Shown: piece by piece, positions 34,746-47,209 of the stretch
How positions within the stretch are numbered: position 1 is the first letter of the stretch
How the letters are laid out: every line of letters starts with the position of its first letter
Source of the DNA: Porodaedalea pini
Lineage: Eukaryota > Basidiomycota > Agaricomycetes > Hymenochaetales > Hymenochaetaceae
Reading direction: 5' to 3'
Assembly: GCA_002794775.1 (NCBI GenBank)
Contig: NBAY01000011.1
Span: 558,001-622,000, forward strand
Length of the DNA: 64,000 nt
The notes under the pieces: model-generated
Database searches by the model: none
What the model saw: only the letters and a program-made list of their open reading frames with translations
What the model was told of the DNA's origin: nothing
Translations under genes and position numbers: made by a program

Positions 34746-36356
34746 TTAGACTGTGTCAAGGATTTCTTTCAACACTTCTTTAACGGTTCTTCTGCCTGTT
34801 TCCCAATGCTCGTTCTCGCCGGCGTCTCCGACTGCGGTAAAAATCAAACTTGCCAGTATCTCATGCCGCGGTCCCTCCAGCACGCCTACTCGATGTTGCA
34901 CTGCTCCGACGAAAACCCTCCGCACGTCTTCATCAGTCACATCGAGGGACGGAACCGCGTGACCCTCGTCTTCCGGTGGAGGTCCGAAGAGCGCACGCGA
35001 CGCGCGCAGGAGTTGCACAGTTTCAGCACGACATCGAGCGGTGATGAGCATGCCATCGAGGTGCGGATGGTGGTGCACGGCACTGAGGAGGTCGGAGAGA
35101 TATAAGTCAGCCCTGCTGCCGATGATTGTGTGCGTCGGCCCCGCAAGGACACGGAGATCGGCGAGTTCCTGTAACGCGGACTGAGTGCCTGAAGACTCTA
35201 TAGCTTTTGATGGAATGCATTCATACCAACGGCGAGAGGACAGATCTCAGCGAGGTCTCAATTGGTGATATTGGTGGCATACGGTTATCGAGAGCGGTTT
35301 CAACGTGCGGATAAGCTTCAACGCTCATTGCGAATCTATCCACCTGATCAAGCATTGAAGCATTAACGATGAACCCTCGTCGATGGCTGCGCGTTGCACT
35401 CACGAGGCTTTTGTGCACTGGAGGGCGGTCATAGCCATTGCCTATCGGACATACATACACTACAAAGAAATCAACGGGTAATGGCCATACACCTTCGGAA
35501 AGCGAGATTTTCTGGTTAATTCGTTGATTTTGGTGGCTACGGCCTATTGAAACCTGTCGCCCCGACATCGCAGTCCATAACGCGCTTTGTACTTCTTCCG
35601 AGGTGTGTTCTAATCCCGAGACTACAAGGACGTTGGGAAACAGTCTTTGCTCGGGACTTTCGTCGGTTTTATCATCGTGCCACAGCGGCGTCGGGTCCGT
35701 CTGTGCCCTCAATAAGCTCTGGCGCTCGTGGTGCATGCCGTTTCGTGCTGAGGAGCGTAAGCCATGTTCAGGGCCAATTATTTCGAAACTACTGTGCAAA
35801 TTATCTGCTTCGTATTCAGCACCATTCGCCCCGGATGGATTAGGGTATGAGCTAGAACGACGGAAGGCGAATGCGTGGTTCCCGCCCGCATTCAATGTTT
35901 TCCGTGAGCTTGTTCGCGACGTAGGTTCATGGACTGGGTTCTCCAGGAAGAGAAGGCGCAGAAAATCGTCCGGGGAGAGCTTGTCAGATTGCCTTAGTCG
36001 CAACTTGACGACAGAAAGGCTGAATAGCAAATGAAGTATCTATTTGGGGGAGTGTGTTCAGCGGACAGTTCAGCATTGGGAAATACACTTGTAATCTATC
36101 CATTTCGCATACATTGTGTGTCCATAATGTATCTAAGGGGTTTACTGCGACCAATTAAAGGCGCATTTCGACTCACATTCACAACTTGCGTTAGCTGTTT
36201 GGTTTCCTCTGCGGTGCAAATAATGATGTGCTTCTGTCTTGCAACGAGAGCAAGCAGGAGAGCTTGGAACAAGGACTCGTCAGCGACCAGACCTGGATTT
36301 ACTGCGTACGCTCTTGCGAGGATTGTATGATAATAGGACGCCGTCGGCGAGCTCAT
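34746..36356 (-). CDS. Magnesium-chelatase-like fungal protein (AAA-related), 471 aa
   Basis: Resembles fungal proteins usually labelled magnesium chelatase, a AAA-derived family of unknown role in fungi, which have no chlorophyll pathway. Three exons: 36356-36177, 36039-35227, 35168-34746, in phase. Seen: VNPGLVADESLFQALLLAL and RQKHIIICTAEET at the start, LSPDDFLRLLFLENP, a Walker-B-like segment FPNVLVVSGLEHTSEEVQ, PLPVDFFVVYVC, and an AAA-lid-like C-terminus (LADLRVLAGPTHTIIGSR, HHHPHLDGMLITARC). No GxxGxGK/T P-loop is visible. The first intron would be 137 nt, long for this genome; it may instead be two introns around a 9-nt microexon (36095-36087). The family call is from memory of similar proteins. 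Confidence 0.6.
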
Positions 36357-36899
36357 GTCAACTTGAAATGGTCGATGTCGAAGCCGGCGAAAGCGGGGAC
36401 TCGAATGTCGATCAGAGCGATCTCGTGCGGCGAAAATTCCGCTTTAAGACCGGTTACGAGCGTCGACGACGACCGCGAGAATGTTCGCCCTCGTCGTGCA
36501 GCGCGACGAACAGCTTCTGCGGTACGTTCGAATGGAATGCAGAGATCGTGGTATACTAAGACTCGGGATGAAGCCAATGGCGGGCGCGCAGGTGACCTTG
36601 CAGACGCCGAGTGGGAGATTGCCCTGGAACACTGCACACGGCCTCGAGTCTTCCTCTTCCCTATGCTCTCCTGTGTGGATATGAACTCGAACGCGTGTTT
36701 GTGATGGACGCTGTTTGAAGCAATTTGATCTCACCGTCTGCTTCATCTGCTGGCCGCCATCCGACTCTATTCTTACCCGCTTGGGTTCTCCTAGAGGGTC
36801 CCGGTTTGCTCGTGTTCGCCTGGGCCGGCTCCCTTTTCTTCACTCCTTCATGTCCATCTGCAATCTCGAGCGCTCGTCCTGCTTGCTCTCTACTTGTAC
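36357..36899. other. Bidirectional promoter region, 543 bp
   Basis: Separates the divergent starts at 36356 (minus) and 36900 (plus). Long open frames on both strands (36353-36637 minus, 36228-36704 plus) mirror each other and carry no domain; I treat them as GC-rich chance frames. From 36862 the frame of the next gene reads as a Leu/Ala-rich, signal-peptide-like stretch without an ATG. Confidence 0.4.
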
Positions 36900-39800
36900 A
36901 TGGCCCAAGTCTTAACATACAACCTCACTATCGATGACACCTCGCCCCAGATAGTCTACTCCCCCGCGACGCTAACCGGCCCTTCTCCGGACCTTCAATC
37001 GAGCTGGGATCAGTACTTCAATGGCATCGGATTCAACACGTTTCCTGGCGAGGTCGGGCTGCGCAACGAGAGCTTACATGTCACGCAAAAGGATGGGGCC
37101 AATTTTTCAATAGCATTCACAGGTAAGTATTTAGAAGCTCAGTCTCCTCGTCGCCTACTCCCTGAGTACGCGAAGTGCGCCGGGTGTATTTGTGCCGAAT
37201 GCGCGTCATTTCAGAATGGCGGCGTACCTGCTTATGCAGTGTAGGAAGCGCCGAACTTGATGGATCCATGCATCGCATGATGCCAGATCATCACGATCGC
37301 CATTTCTCCCAAATCCTGTCCACAAGCCTCATCAACTGACTTTGTTTGCAACTATTATAGGAACGGCCATAGAGTTATATGGTTTGGCCGTCCAATCTAC
37401 GTTTTCGGTCGTTCTCGATGATGAGAGCGCGTCTTCGTCGTCCTTCGCTACGTCAAGGTCGTTCAACACTACATCGGATCCTACGACCACCCTTTTGGCC
37501 TCTTTTCCTGGTTTGTCTCAGCAAGATCATATTATTTCCTTTACCGCGCACACTACGAACCCGGCAAATGTCTCGGGATTGGTTATCTTTGACCGGGCCG
37601 TAATCACCGTATCGACTGGACTCACAGAGTAAGTTCCTATCTCCACTGATCCCGTCACGTTTGGAGTGTGCATATGTAGATCTAACACGGACGTTTATTC
37701 ATCCCTCAGCGTCGCGGTTACGACAAAGATCATCAACGACACGGAGATGCAATTTACTGGCTCCTGGACTTTCGTAAACGACTCCACGCTTATTCCCGAA
37801 GGCGACCATAGCTGTCATATAACTCAAGCAGTTGGAGATCAGGCCCAGTACTCGTTCAAAGGTCTTTATCACTTTCTTCAATCACATCCGTCAGCCCGAC
37901 CGGTATTTGACCTTCCGCTTGTATATGCAGGTTCCTCAATTGAGCTTGGCGGCCTCACAAATGCATCAGCGGGTCTGTTTAATATCAGTTTGAGCTCCGA
38001 TTCCGATTCTGTCGCGATACAACAGCAGCAATTATCCGGCATCTCGTCGTTTCTCACGTATACAACACTATTTTACGCATCGGGACTCGATGCGAATGCA
38101 ACGCACACGCTAACTATAACAAACATCGAGAACAAAACACTTGCGCTGGACAGTATGAACATCACTGTCATTAGTGGAGGCGAAAGGTGTGTTATTCGTT
38201 TTGTTTTGCCGATGCTTCGAAAATCCCGTGCGCCGCTCCTTTTGGTATTTTTACCCTGTCTCGCAATGCGCGAATAGCGTGCATTTCGTATCATTTGGTG
38301 GCCCTTGATTACAGTTACCATGTTTGGTATGCATGGGCCAATACGGGTGTCCGGCTTCTTCGCTCAAACGTTTTGGCCCTTGTAATGGGAAAGTCTGGGA
38401 AATATAAAGCGTCTCAGATGCCGGAGGGCCTTCGGGTCTTCGACTTCTGTGAAGGTGTGCGTCGAAGTGCTGGGCCTTCGTGCTTTGCGATTGATCAACC
38501 GCTCTACTTCACGTTTCTCAGTCCTCCCCTTCTATCCCCCCATTGCCCCCCGTCCTTCACTGTCACCCTGATGCTCACTTAGTCTGCAGAACTGACGCTT
38601 CTTCATGACTATTAGTGTTTCTTCACCTTCGCCCTCAACTCAGATTACTGCTATCGCCGGTCTTTCGCGAGGAGCTATTGCGGGGATCGCGGTCGCTTCA
38701 TCTCTCGCGCTGCTCTTCTTCCTGGGGATTCTGGCCCTCCTCCTGTGTTATTGTAGGCGGCGTCAACACTTCAGACGTAGGCGACAAGGAGAATATGGAA
38801 CGTGTGTCAAATCCCAACCACTCCATCGACGAGTTGAGTCCGCAGAAGTCGTGCCCATCAGCCCTCGGTGGCCTGGTCATCGATCGAGGTCACCGCAAAG
38901 CGTTCTTGTCGGCAATAACGATCCTGCTGCTGCCACTGCTGCTGCCACTGCTGTCGATCCAGACATGGTCGAAACCCTGCGTGCTGATGAAGACGGGGAA
39001 ACTGATTCTGGGCTCGGACATGTACGAGAGAAAAATAGTAGCATCAAGAGTATCCCCTCCTTCGATAATATTCCGCGGGAACATGCTTCTCCGACCCGCC
39101 AGCCAGCCAGGCATAGAAGCTTCGCTTTGAGTCGCTGGTCAGGATGGTTTACGTCGTCAACACGTACGAGCTCTCCTAGCTCGCGACGGAATGCACCATC
39201 TCCTCCGACTGTTCCCATCGTGTCCCCACGGCCTGTACGTGTTTACGCGCCTGCAGGCGTTCTTGCACGAGCGCATCTCAGGGATAGCCAGAGCCGGCGC
39301 AGCAGCAGCATCGTGCGTGATACTGCTTTGTTGGAAATTCCTCGTACATCGCCGTTTGAGGTAGATTTCGAAAAGCACGGCCAGGTGCGGCCTGCAGCTC
39401 CTTCTGAATTGGTGAGTAACTTCACCATTTCTTATCACATAGATCTGGATGTGTTATAACACATGTCCACATTTTATCACAGCCTCGATCCCTAAATTCC
39501 GGATCACTAGGTGCACAAGCCAAAGACATATTAGTCTCCTTCTTGGACTTTGCTTCCTCGGGCGCTGCATCGCTTCGAGAATCATCACGATCCCGCTCGC
39601 GCCGGCATTCCTCCTCGAACAAATCAACTTCACATAGCGCCAATGAGCCACAACCACGTTCTCTTCAAGAATCGAGCGGGCAAAGCCAGTCTGCTTCCAC
39701 TGGCATGTGGACGCTGTCGCTATCTGTCGAGCCGCCGCGTCGTCCTGCTCGGGAATCCCAAGAGCTCGTTCCTACCACAGCCGTCGACACCATAGCTTCC

Positions 39801-40295
39801 ACGCGACATCCTTTCTCTATGGTTTCTGCAGATCTGCAAGTTGCTTCACCGGACTCCCCGACGGATTCTCTTCCAATGTCGGTCTCTGACATTAATTTCA
39901 GAGCCGATGAAGACAACGAGTCTCCCGCTGTTGATCGTAGCGCACGATTCCACCTGCCCAGGCACCCGCCTCTTCCAGGGACTCCTCATTCATACACTTT
40001 CACATCCAACGTCCGTCCGCCTGAGTTTGCGCGAGCGAGTCACATGCGGCAAATGAGCGCGCCGAATCTGGGCTCGATGGAGTCAAGGCGACCATATGTT
40101 GCACAGACTTCTTTCGGGCGTCGCCTCGCGCAAGTACGCGCTCAGGCGATCGAGTCGCAGGCCAGCTTGGCCCTTCCCACCCAATCAGAATCACCTGCTA
40201 CTTCTGAGCAACCTGTAACGCAACCGTCGAGCAGTCGTTTACGAACTTTGCCTTTGCCTTTCATACATTTCGGTCGCAGCACTAGCGGGTCCTGA
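36900..40295 (+). CDS. Single-pass membrane protein, unknown function, 845 aa
   Basis: Not recognised by name; the plan is common in basidiomycetes: an extracellular beta-rich part, one transmembrane helix and a long Ser/Arg-rich cytosolic tail. Exons: 36900-37122, 37361-37628, 37680-37861, 37931-38186, 38616-39411, 39483-40295. Seen: LTYNLTIDDTSPQIVYSP, two similar modules (FTGTAIELYG and FKGSSIELGG), many N-glycosylation sequons, a Pro/Ser linker, then GAIAGIAVASSLALLFFLGI with a CYCRRRQHFRRRR stop-transfer anchor at about residue 330. The tail is disordered. Oddities: introns of 238 and 429 nt, and the sequence directly upstream of the chosen ATG reads as a signal peptide in frame but has no ATG, so the true start or an extra exon is unresolved. 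The 37862-37930 intron is a multiple of three and stop-free. Confidence 0.7.
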
Positions 40296-40562
40296 TGCAC
40301 GCTATTTTTTCGAGTCTTCTCATGCATGGACGGATGGTTACTTTTTGGATTTATGTTGCCAAGTATCGTACTTGTATCCACATGTTCGATCTCGATCTTC
40401 ACGCTTTTCTTAGCTCAATCATCACCACATTGACTCTTCGTTTGTACTACTATCACCTATCTCTCTTCATGTCTGTCGTTTTCCGTAGCCCATGTCTTAC
40501 TAACTAATGCCGTCTACACACGGAACTAATATACAGGGGGTATCTAAGTAGTCTATCCTTCT

Positions 40563-43500
40563 TCATGGCGGTGCGGTGTCTCTGCGTAGTCCAAAGCTCA
40601 CGAAGCGCCGCAAATCCGAAAACACCTCGCGCCGTTGCTCACCACCTCTCGAAGAGGTGTCTGAGCCCGTGGGTGGCCCGCTCAGCGGAGGTGAACCAAG
40701 CGCATTCAATATCCCTTCCGCAGTGCTTGCACCACTACCTGCTCCCGCGAGCAATGCGGGAAGGTTAACACGACTTCCCGCCGGACTGGTCAAGTTAATG
40801 AGCTGCTGCGAGGAAGGAGGGTCCATATCGAGCGAAGACAGGAACGAGGTGCCCTCAAGCTCGGGTTTCGTGCTTGTGATAGTGACAAAGGTGTCTAGAA
40901 GATCGTTTTGTGCAGCACGCGGCGTGCCTTTCAGGTCGAGTACCTAAGAATGAAATGAGCTTGAGTTCCAAGAGTCCTTGCTAACGCGTACCTTTTGAAA
41001 GTTCGAAAACGATGCGTCCCCGACGAGAAGGGTATAGTTCATGATGAAACCTTCCGGGGGTCCTTGGGCGAGGCCGTCAGTTAAGAACGAAACCAGAAGC
41101 GCACTCGCCATACCTCTGGAGGAATGATGGCCTTCAGTAAGGTCTCCAACCGCGTGGTACTCTTCGAAACAGTTCGGCCGAAGCTAAATTTCTTCTAGTC
41201 AGATACAAAGTTACATGGACAGTGGAGATCATTACATTGATGTAGGCGACGTCTCTCCCGGAAGCTTCAACAGGCATGCCCGTATCTCTTGAAGATCCAG
41301 TAGCAACTACAGTCATAGAGTTAGTCGATGAGCTCCCTCTCGGTTTGGCGTACGTCACCTGCTCAGCGCCGACGTCTTTCAGAGGCCGACTCTTCACAAG
41401 GGCGTTGGTAAAACGCGCGAGAACCAAGCTAAATGAATGACTGATTAGAAATGGGGGTGTTCACTTTTCTGCCTCATCGTCACTCACGCGGCAGCCTTGT
41501 CGTAGAAATTACGTAGATACTTCTTTTGCTCGACCAGTGGATTAACGATGCTTGAGACTTGCTCAATGGATCTCACAAGTTCTCCGACATATTGCGATGG
41601 CCCACTGACATTTGCAATAGAAACCCAAGACGTTTTAGTCATAACGTCAAATGAAGGCTCAACAGCTGCTTCCAGCTCTCGTAGCTGAATAAGGATGGCA
41701 GACGAGACGACACTGAAAAGAGCAATAGCCAATCAGCAGTCAACACAACGGCATCCATCTCTGACTTACCTGATGAAGAAATCTCGCTCTGACTGGAAAG
41801 ACACGCTTTCTTTTAATTCGTCCACGATCTTGTCTTTTATTCTTTCTTCGAGCTATAGATGTCCTGTAAAGGTTCGAGGCTAACATAAGAATAAAATAGA
41901 GCAGACCTCCGAAGCCGTGACTTGGCAGTACTCCGCCGTATTAATCAGGAGACATGCATTTCTTAGCTCGTGGATGTCGTATCGGGTGTCAGAAGAACGG
42001 CGACTTTGATTCGCAGGCCTGCCGAGTTGCATACGAATCAATGCCTTGCGAGGTCCTGACGACAGCAATCTTTACGAACCTTTTCATACTTGCAAGAAGG
42101 ACATCCTCTGATGGCCCAATCAGCAGTTGGTAATAATGAAACGCAACAGGCCTCACCGGCAAAAATCTTCAACCATTTTTTCTGCAAGTTGGCGAGATCA
42201 AGTAAGGGCTTGCCCACGAAAAGCTTCGAACATTGTTCGAGTATCTGGCCATAGAAATAGAATAACTCCGTTGATGATGGCAAAACAACTGAAGGGGTTG
42301 TTGAAGACTCGTCGCCCGTAGATGGGGCAGCCTCCAGTGACGCCCGCGATTTCTTGCCTCGGTGCGGAGCAAGCATGTCAGAGAGAGCTCTACCAGCTTG
42401 CATGAGGAAACTTCCGGCCAACAGTCGAAAAGGGAAGCCTACTCACTTGTCCTGTGCATCAATGAATACTCCCATGTGAGGCTCAAATGCAGATGCAAGA
42501 GAATTGATAGGCCGTGAGGCACCTGTTGTCGACAGCTTGAGAATATCGTGAATCTGGATCCATGCGAATTAGGTGAATGGTTAGGAAGCGTGTGATGTAA
42601 ACACAGCCTACATCCATCGCGTACTTCTTGCTGATAAAAGCCTCGAAATCAAGCGCCTGTTGCAGTGATTGCATTAACGTCGAAACTGTCAAGGTGTTGC
42701 CAGCCTTTTCGAGAAGTCGCGAAAAGTCTTCTCTAGATTGATGTCATCAGTCATGTCCTATGTCGCACTTTGTTTTTGGAATTTTACCGAGTGAAATCAA
42801 TAAATTTAGCACTCATATGCTGTCCAACCTGCCACTCAGGAGGAAAGACGCGCGCGTGCTCGCTGTCATGTGTTGCTAGCGTCCGTCTAAAGAAGGCGAA
42901 CCGCCTCGTGAGATTATCCAGCTGTCCTGCTTCATCGGATATACGGAAGATGCGTCGATATTCTTTGAGTTCAATTGCACAGTACCGCTCAATGAGGTGA
43001 GCGCGGAAATCATCACCGATAACATCAACGACTAGACAAGCATTTGAGATTAGAGACGGCTTGACTGGGTTAGCTGGGTCTGGGAGGAAGCTGCGAACGA
43101 TCAGACATGAAGGCATGGGAGATGTCTTTGAACTGCTTACAACGCGTCAAAATCGTGATCGAGCCTGGTCCGGAGCTCGCCTTGCAATGTCTGTATTCGG
43201 GCCCACTGAAGCGCAATTTGAGGTATTGAAAGGTAGGACTTGAATGGCGAAGAGAGCTCCTTGACCGCCTAATTTGGCTTGACTTTCAACAGCGTGATAA
43301 AAGTTGAGAGTGGTTACGCACAGCCAATGTCTGCGACGTCTCGGCATATTTCCTCTCCTTCACCAGCTCTTCCAGTTGGCTCAGCGCATTTGCTGTAATG
43401 GTATACATATTTGCATGAACAAAATCTGAGACAAATACAAACATACCAAGCATCTGCAGCCTCTTCAGCGTTGTCATGCTTAAAGTCAGATTCTTCTTTG

Positions 43501-44080
43501 CTAGGTCCAATAGTTGAATGTCCTTCGTTATATTGCGCACGACCGCCTCTGATTCAGTAGCTTGCTCGCGAATACGTGACATCTGGCTCATGAGATCCTA
43601 AGGAGAAAGAGAGCACGAGGATTTCTTAGCAAGTGTCCATTGTATTTTGCAAAGGTAAGCCGTACATACGGAAATCATCTCTTGAATGAGCTGCATCTTC
43701 TGTGGATCTTGATCTCTCCGCAACTCAACACGAAGCGAGTCGATTTCGGCCTGTAAAATAACCACATCTTGTGCTAGACGTGTCTGGACAGCTTCGAGCT
43801 GGTTCAGCGACGCCTCTATGTTGTTTATGAGTGATAATCATCCCTGTCACTGTTCATGGTGCTGACCGTCGGGAAAGAGCTCGTTCAAAGACCGCACGGG
43901 GCTGAAGAGTGAGGATAAGGTTTCCGGCGAGTCGGTATAGGGAGCATTTTCTACGTTCAGAATCCTTTCGATAGACAAAATTACTTCGTGTGGGAGCTCC
44001 ATGTCGTTCGCGTCTACTGGACTGCTCAGGCTACAGCAATTTGGCGATCTGGTGTAATAAACCCGCTTAGTCACAGACAT
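40563..44080 (-). CDS. VPS53: GARP/EARP tethering complex subunit Vps53
   Basis: Vps53 with Vps51, Vps52 and Vps54 tethers endosome-derived vesicles at the trans-Golgi. Minus strand, many exons; first exon 44080-43867, second from 43815. Seen: LPHEVILSIERIL and VRSLNELFPD (the Vps53 N-terminal signature), a long coiled coil (LNQLEAVQTRL, DPQKMQLIQEMISD, LMSQMSRIREQATESE, TKDIQLLDLAKKNLTLS, LKRLQML), LEELVKERKYAETS, QTLQGELRTRLDHDFD, IERYCAIELKEYRRIF and PPEWQVGQHMSAKFIDFTR. The C-terminal half has IHDILKLSTTGASRPINSL and ends Pro/Ser-rich. Two starts are possible: 44080 (MSVTKRV) or 44002 (MELPHEV). Converges with the membrane-protein gene, 267 bases between stops. Confidence 0.92.
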
Positions 44081-44270
44081 GTCTAACCACGCACGTGGGA
44101 GCCAGCACGTCGGAGTCTAAATTGCTCATCTTAAATTACGGAGAACCAGCAATAAATACATGCTACAGACTGGTACAAAATAGTTACTGAAGTGAGTATA
44201 ATTATAAAGCTCATAAAATACGTAGTGGATAATAATATGAAAGTTAGACTAAAAATGTACTCAGGAAGGG

Positions 44271-46053
44271 AGGACAGTCTCCTCAGACGGAGTAGATGAG
44301 AAGCACGAAATCGAGTTGGACGAATAGTCTGCAGAATGATTCCAAACATTCGGAGGGAGCTGAGGATTTGTCGTGTTACATGCTCCACGTAGTCTTAAGA
44401 TCAGATGGTTGGAAAGGATACTGTGCAATGCGCCTTGCGCTCTGGTGAAAAATACACAGCATCAGCGATTTAAACTTTGATACGGAAGTAGGTTTGCACA
44501 TACATAAGGAAGAAGTAACATGAGGAAGACTAAAACCAGGTGAGTATACGGATCCTATATAACAGTAAATTGGAATGACTCACAGATGCACTTTCGAGCA
44601 AAATGAGGTTGACGGCGCTCAATGCTGTTTTCGGCCAAACCTCGAGATTAGCACTTCTATCCGCAGGTCGTCGAGAATAATTTGTGGCTTACTCAATACA
44701 CAGACATAGAAGAGTACGCCTGTTCACAAAAACCATGAATTTTAGCGGTGGATGAAGTGTGAGCGAACGTACCGTCTTTATAGAGTGTTTGTATTAGAAC
44801 TGATTTTACATTTCCCAAACGATAGTCTGTAGGACAGATGAGTCTTCCTTCGCTGATTTACTGATAAAGAGAAGTAAGCTCACATCTTGAGATAAGGAGC
44901 ACGAGCATAACTGTGGGATAGTAGTATGTGAGATTGTATATGTGCAGCGCCTGTACTGGTACGAACAGGTCTCAAAGAAAAGTAGAGCTGCTAGAGCAGC
45001 CCATGCCATTCTGTTGTCAAATTTGTATAAGCAGCCGAATTGCTGTGTGGAGAGTGTAACTGTGACTCGAGGGAGAAATTGTTCAGATTGAAGTACACTT
45101 ATCTAAGTGCAAGGACATACCAGTAGAGACAGATGTAACGAATAATGCCGTTGAATAGTAGGCAATAGCTACAGCAGGCTATGCCAGGTAAGAAAAGACG
45201 TATGATGAGATGGAAGTGGTGAGAGGAATATGAGCTTACCAGATATGCGAGGAGAAGCAGGACGAGTATGAGACGCCGCCGCCGCCATACAGCGTATACT
45301 CGCATCAGCAAGATTCCTATGCAACAAATAAACAAAAGACAGGTTAGGCAATAGAATAGTCCTACCTTCTGCTATGACAAATCCGGAGCAAAACAGAACT
45401 AGCAAAAGGATAAGTCCCCCCTTGAATATGAAGTCCGTTGAGGGGCTCTGGCAGCTTACCTCCTTCAGCAATCATAACTCGTTTGCATGCCTGAAACTCT
45501 TTGTGTTAGCTCAGAATATCTCAACATAGAAAGCTCCTACGTACCGAGCTGGCAAAAATGTCCACTATCAAAGTTGACAGTGAGACGAATAATGGCTTTG
45601 AGCGGAAACAAATTACATACTGTAAAGTCCTTGCGCTGTCGTAACGAGTGGCAAATGTCGATTGACCAAGAAAATAATCTTTGATAAAGAGAACGGTGTG
45701 TCCCAGATGCGTTGTACCTAACCGAATTAACAATAGTGTGAGCTCAACTGATTGTTCATACGCACTTCATCAGATAGTGAGAGTAGATAATCATAAACCT
45801 GTGAGGTCCAACGTCAAACCAGTACCGAAAGCGATGTTGATGTCAAAGCGAAAGCTGACCAAGAGTGTCATAGTTGCGACTGGATTACAGAGTACAGTGA
45901 GGTCATTTTTTGTGCGGATACCAAGAGGTCACTAACCTGCAGTGTACTATATAATATAGAAAACATCAGTACCTTTGTACGATACAATTGGAGATCACTT
46001 ACACGAACCACCATATCGGCTTCCCAATTCATGACATAGTTTTTGATATCCAT
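44271..46053 (-). CDS. DUF6533-type seven-transmembrane protein
   Basis: Family of fungal receptor-like seven-helix proteins expanded in Agaricomycetes; ligand and function unknown. The gene is shredded by introns of about 50-65 nt. Pieced together on the minus strand: MDIKNYVMNWEADMVVR, then YTAVATMTLLV joined to YDYLLSLSDEVQRIWDTPFS and KIIFLVNRHLPLV, which is the DUF6533 signature; further helices include LILLLVLFCSGFVIAEG, GILLMRVYAVWRRRR followed by LILVLLLLAYL, and AWAALAALLFFE. The last exon has SNHLILRLRG, the usual motif after helix 7, and a Ser-rich tail ending at 44271. ATG at 46053. Exons in the middle third were recognised by hydrophobicity only. Confidence 0.8.
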
Positions 46054-47209
46054 ATTATAGGAGCGAGCGTATGATACAGAGGAACAAAAGGAGCCTAGCT
46101 AAGAGAGAGAAAAGAAAGCAGATCGACGCACATCAGAGCTTTTCATTCCAGTCTTATACCGTCGTAGTCTGGGAGGCTGTGGCAGTTGTCCATATCACAA
46201 GGCACAGAAGAACAATGTGTTCATGGCAGCCTGTTCGTGAGCGTCTGAGCAACGTGATCTAGAACAGCTTTCTTGCCGCCCAGTAACATGTAGGAGGTTC
46301 TCCATGATCGAAGATAAAGTTGAGAGCAATGCTCGAAGTCCAGGGACCGGCAACTACTAATATGAACGGGTTCCACGGAGGCACGGGCTTTGCTGTCGAA
46401 GGCAAGATATTTCGCTTCTCATCCAAAGGATAGAGCCCACATCCCATAGTAGGCGTCCGTTGAGCCAAAAGTGTCGCAGTACAACTGCCAGTGTTTTCCG
46501 CAGTAAAGTTTAGCTCAAGGCTGTACTGCAAACTCAAGTGTTGGAGCGCTGAAGCTTGGCAGACGCTCCGTTCATTGGCTATATAAAGATGCCTTGAGTT
46601 TGAATCGCGCCAGCTGCATCAAGCGAATGTAGATTAGGATCGCTGTCCGAAGAAGAGATACTGTAACACTCGCCGGTGAACAAACTATTCAGAGGCGATG
46701 CGCCTGTGGTCGTCTGCTCTCTCTCGGGAAGGTTTACTTTGATTATTTCTGTGCATCGTTACGAGACCAAGAATCGGCTCATCTCCCTATGCCGGGTTCG
46801 TATTACTAGACGCCGGTGTTCAATGAGCTCAGCACAGAAGTAAACTGAGTTCGATCTATTTGCATGCGAAGATCAACTCAGAGTAGCGGTATCGGCACGT
46901 CGACGATATATATGTAATAATATTTCTCAGTCGCGATCGGCGGCACGAGAAGGGCAAATGAAAAGATTGACGAATCAGCCTGAGGTCAGCCGGCCAATCA
47001 GCAGGCAATCGCGCACAAAGCAAGTGCTTCCGGTACCTCCCGAACTACTTCAATGGAACTAAGTTACAGTACAGTAAGTACATACGCTGGTGTACTGTGC
47101 TTACTGACGCTCCCACCAGTGAGCTGATCTCCATCTCCCCCGCACCCCAAGTTTTTCAACCGCTTGATTTCCTTGTACAAGTATTTTCAGCGAAGCAACC
47201 TCTCAGAGG
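46054..47209. other. Intergenic, about 1.2 kb, with one coding-like patch
   Basis: Contains the promoters of the DUF6533 gene (minus) and the MFS gene (plus). A plus-strand inverted CCAAT followed by TATATAAAG occurs at 46575-46590, far (about 620 bases) from the MFS start. The minus-strand patch 46259-46745 is listed separately. Confidence 0.4.
46259..46745 (-). CDS. Coding-like patch, unrecognised
   Basis: Two minus-strand open stretches look translated: one around 46745-46590 (IIKVNLPEREQ..., LFTGECYSISSSDSD, SLDAAGAIQTQG) and one 46525-46259 (LELNFTAENTGSC, PTMGCGLYPLDEKRN, PPWNPFILVVAGPWTSS) ending in TAG at 46259. A possible intron ends with GCAG at 46526. I could not find a convincing start codon or donor, and no family is recognised. 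It could be an orphan gene, the remnant of one, or chance. Confidence 0.3.

Noticed and set aside
36353..36704. Open frames of 94 and 158 codons on opposite strands.
   Set aside because: Mirror-image frames in GC-rich promoter DNA; no domains and they overlap both real starts.
38187..38582. 131-codon frame inside the 429-nt intron of the membrane-protein gene.
   Set aside because: Continuation of the upstream exon reading into the intron; not homologous to anything and lacks a start of its own.
38925..38960. GCTGCTGCCACTGCT trinucleotide repeat.
   Set aside because: Lies within the coding tail of the membrane protein as an Ala/Thr run; ordinary low complexity.
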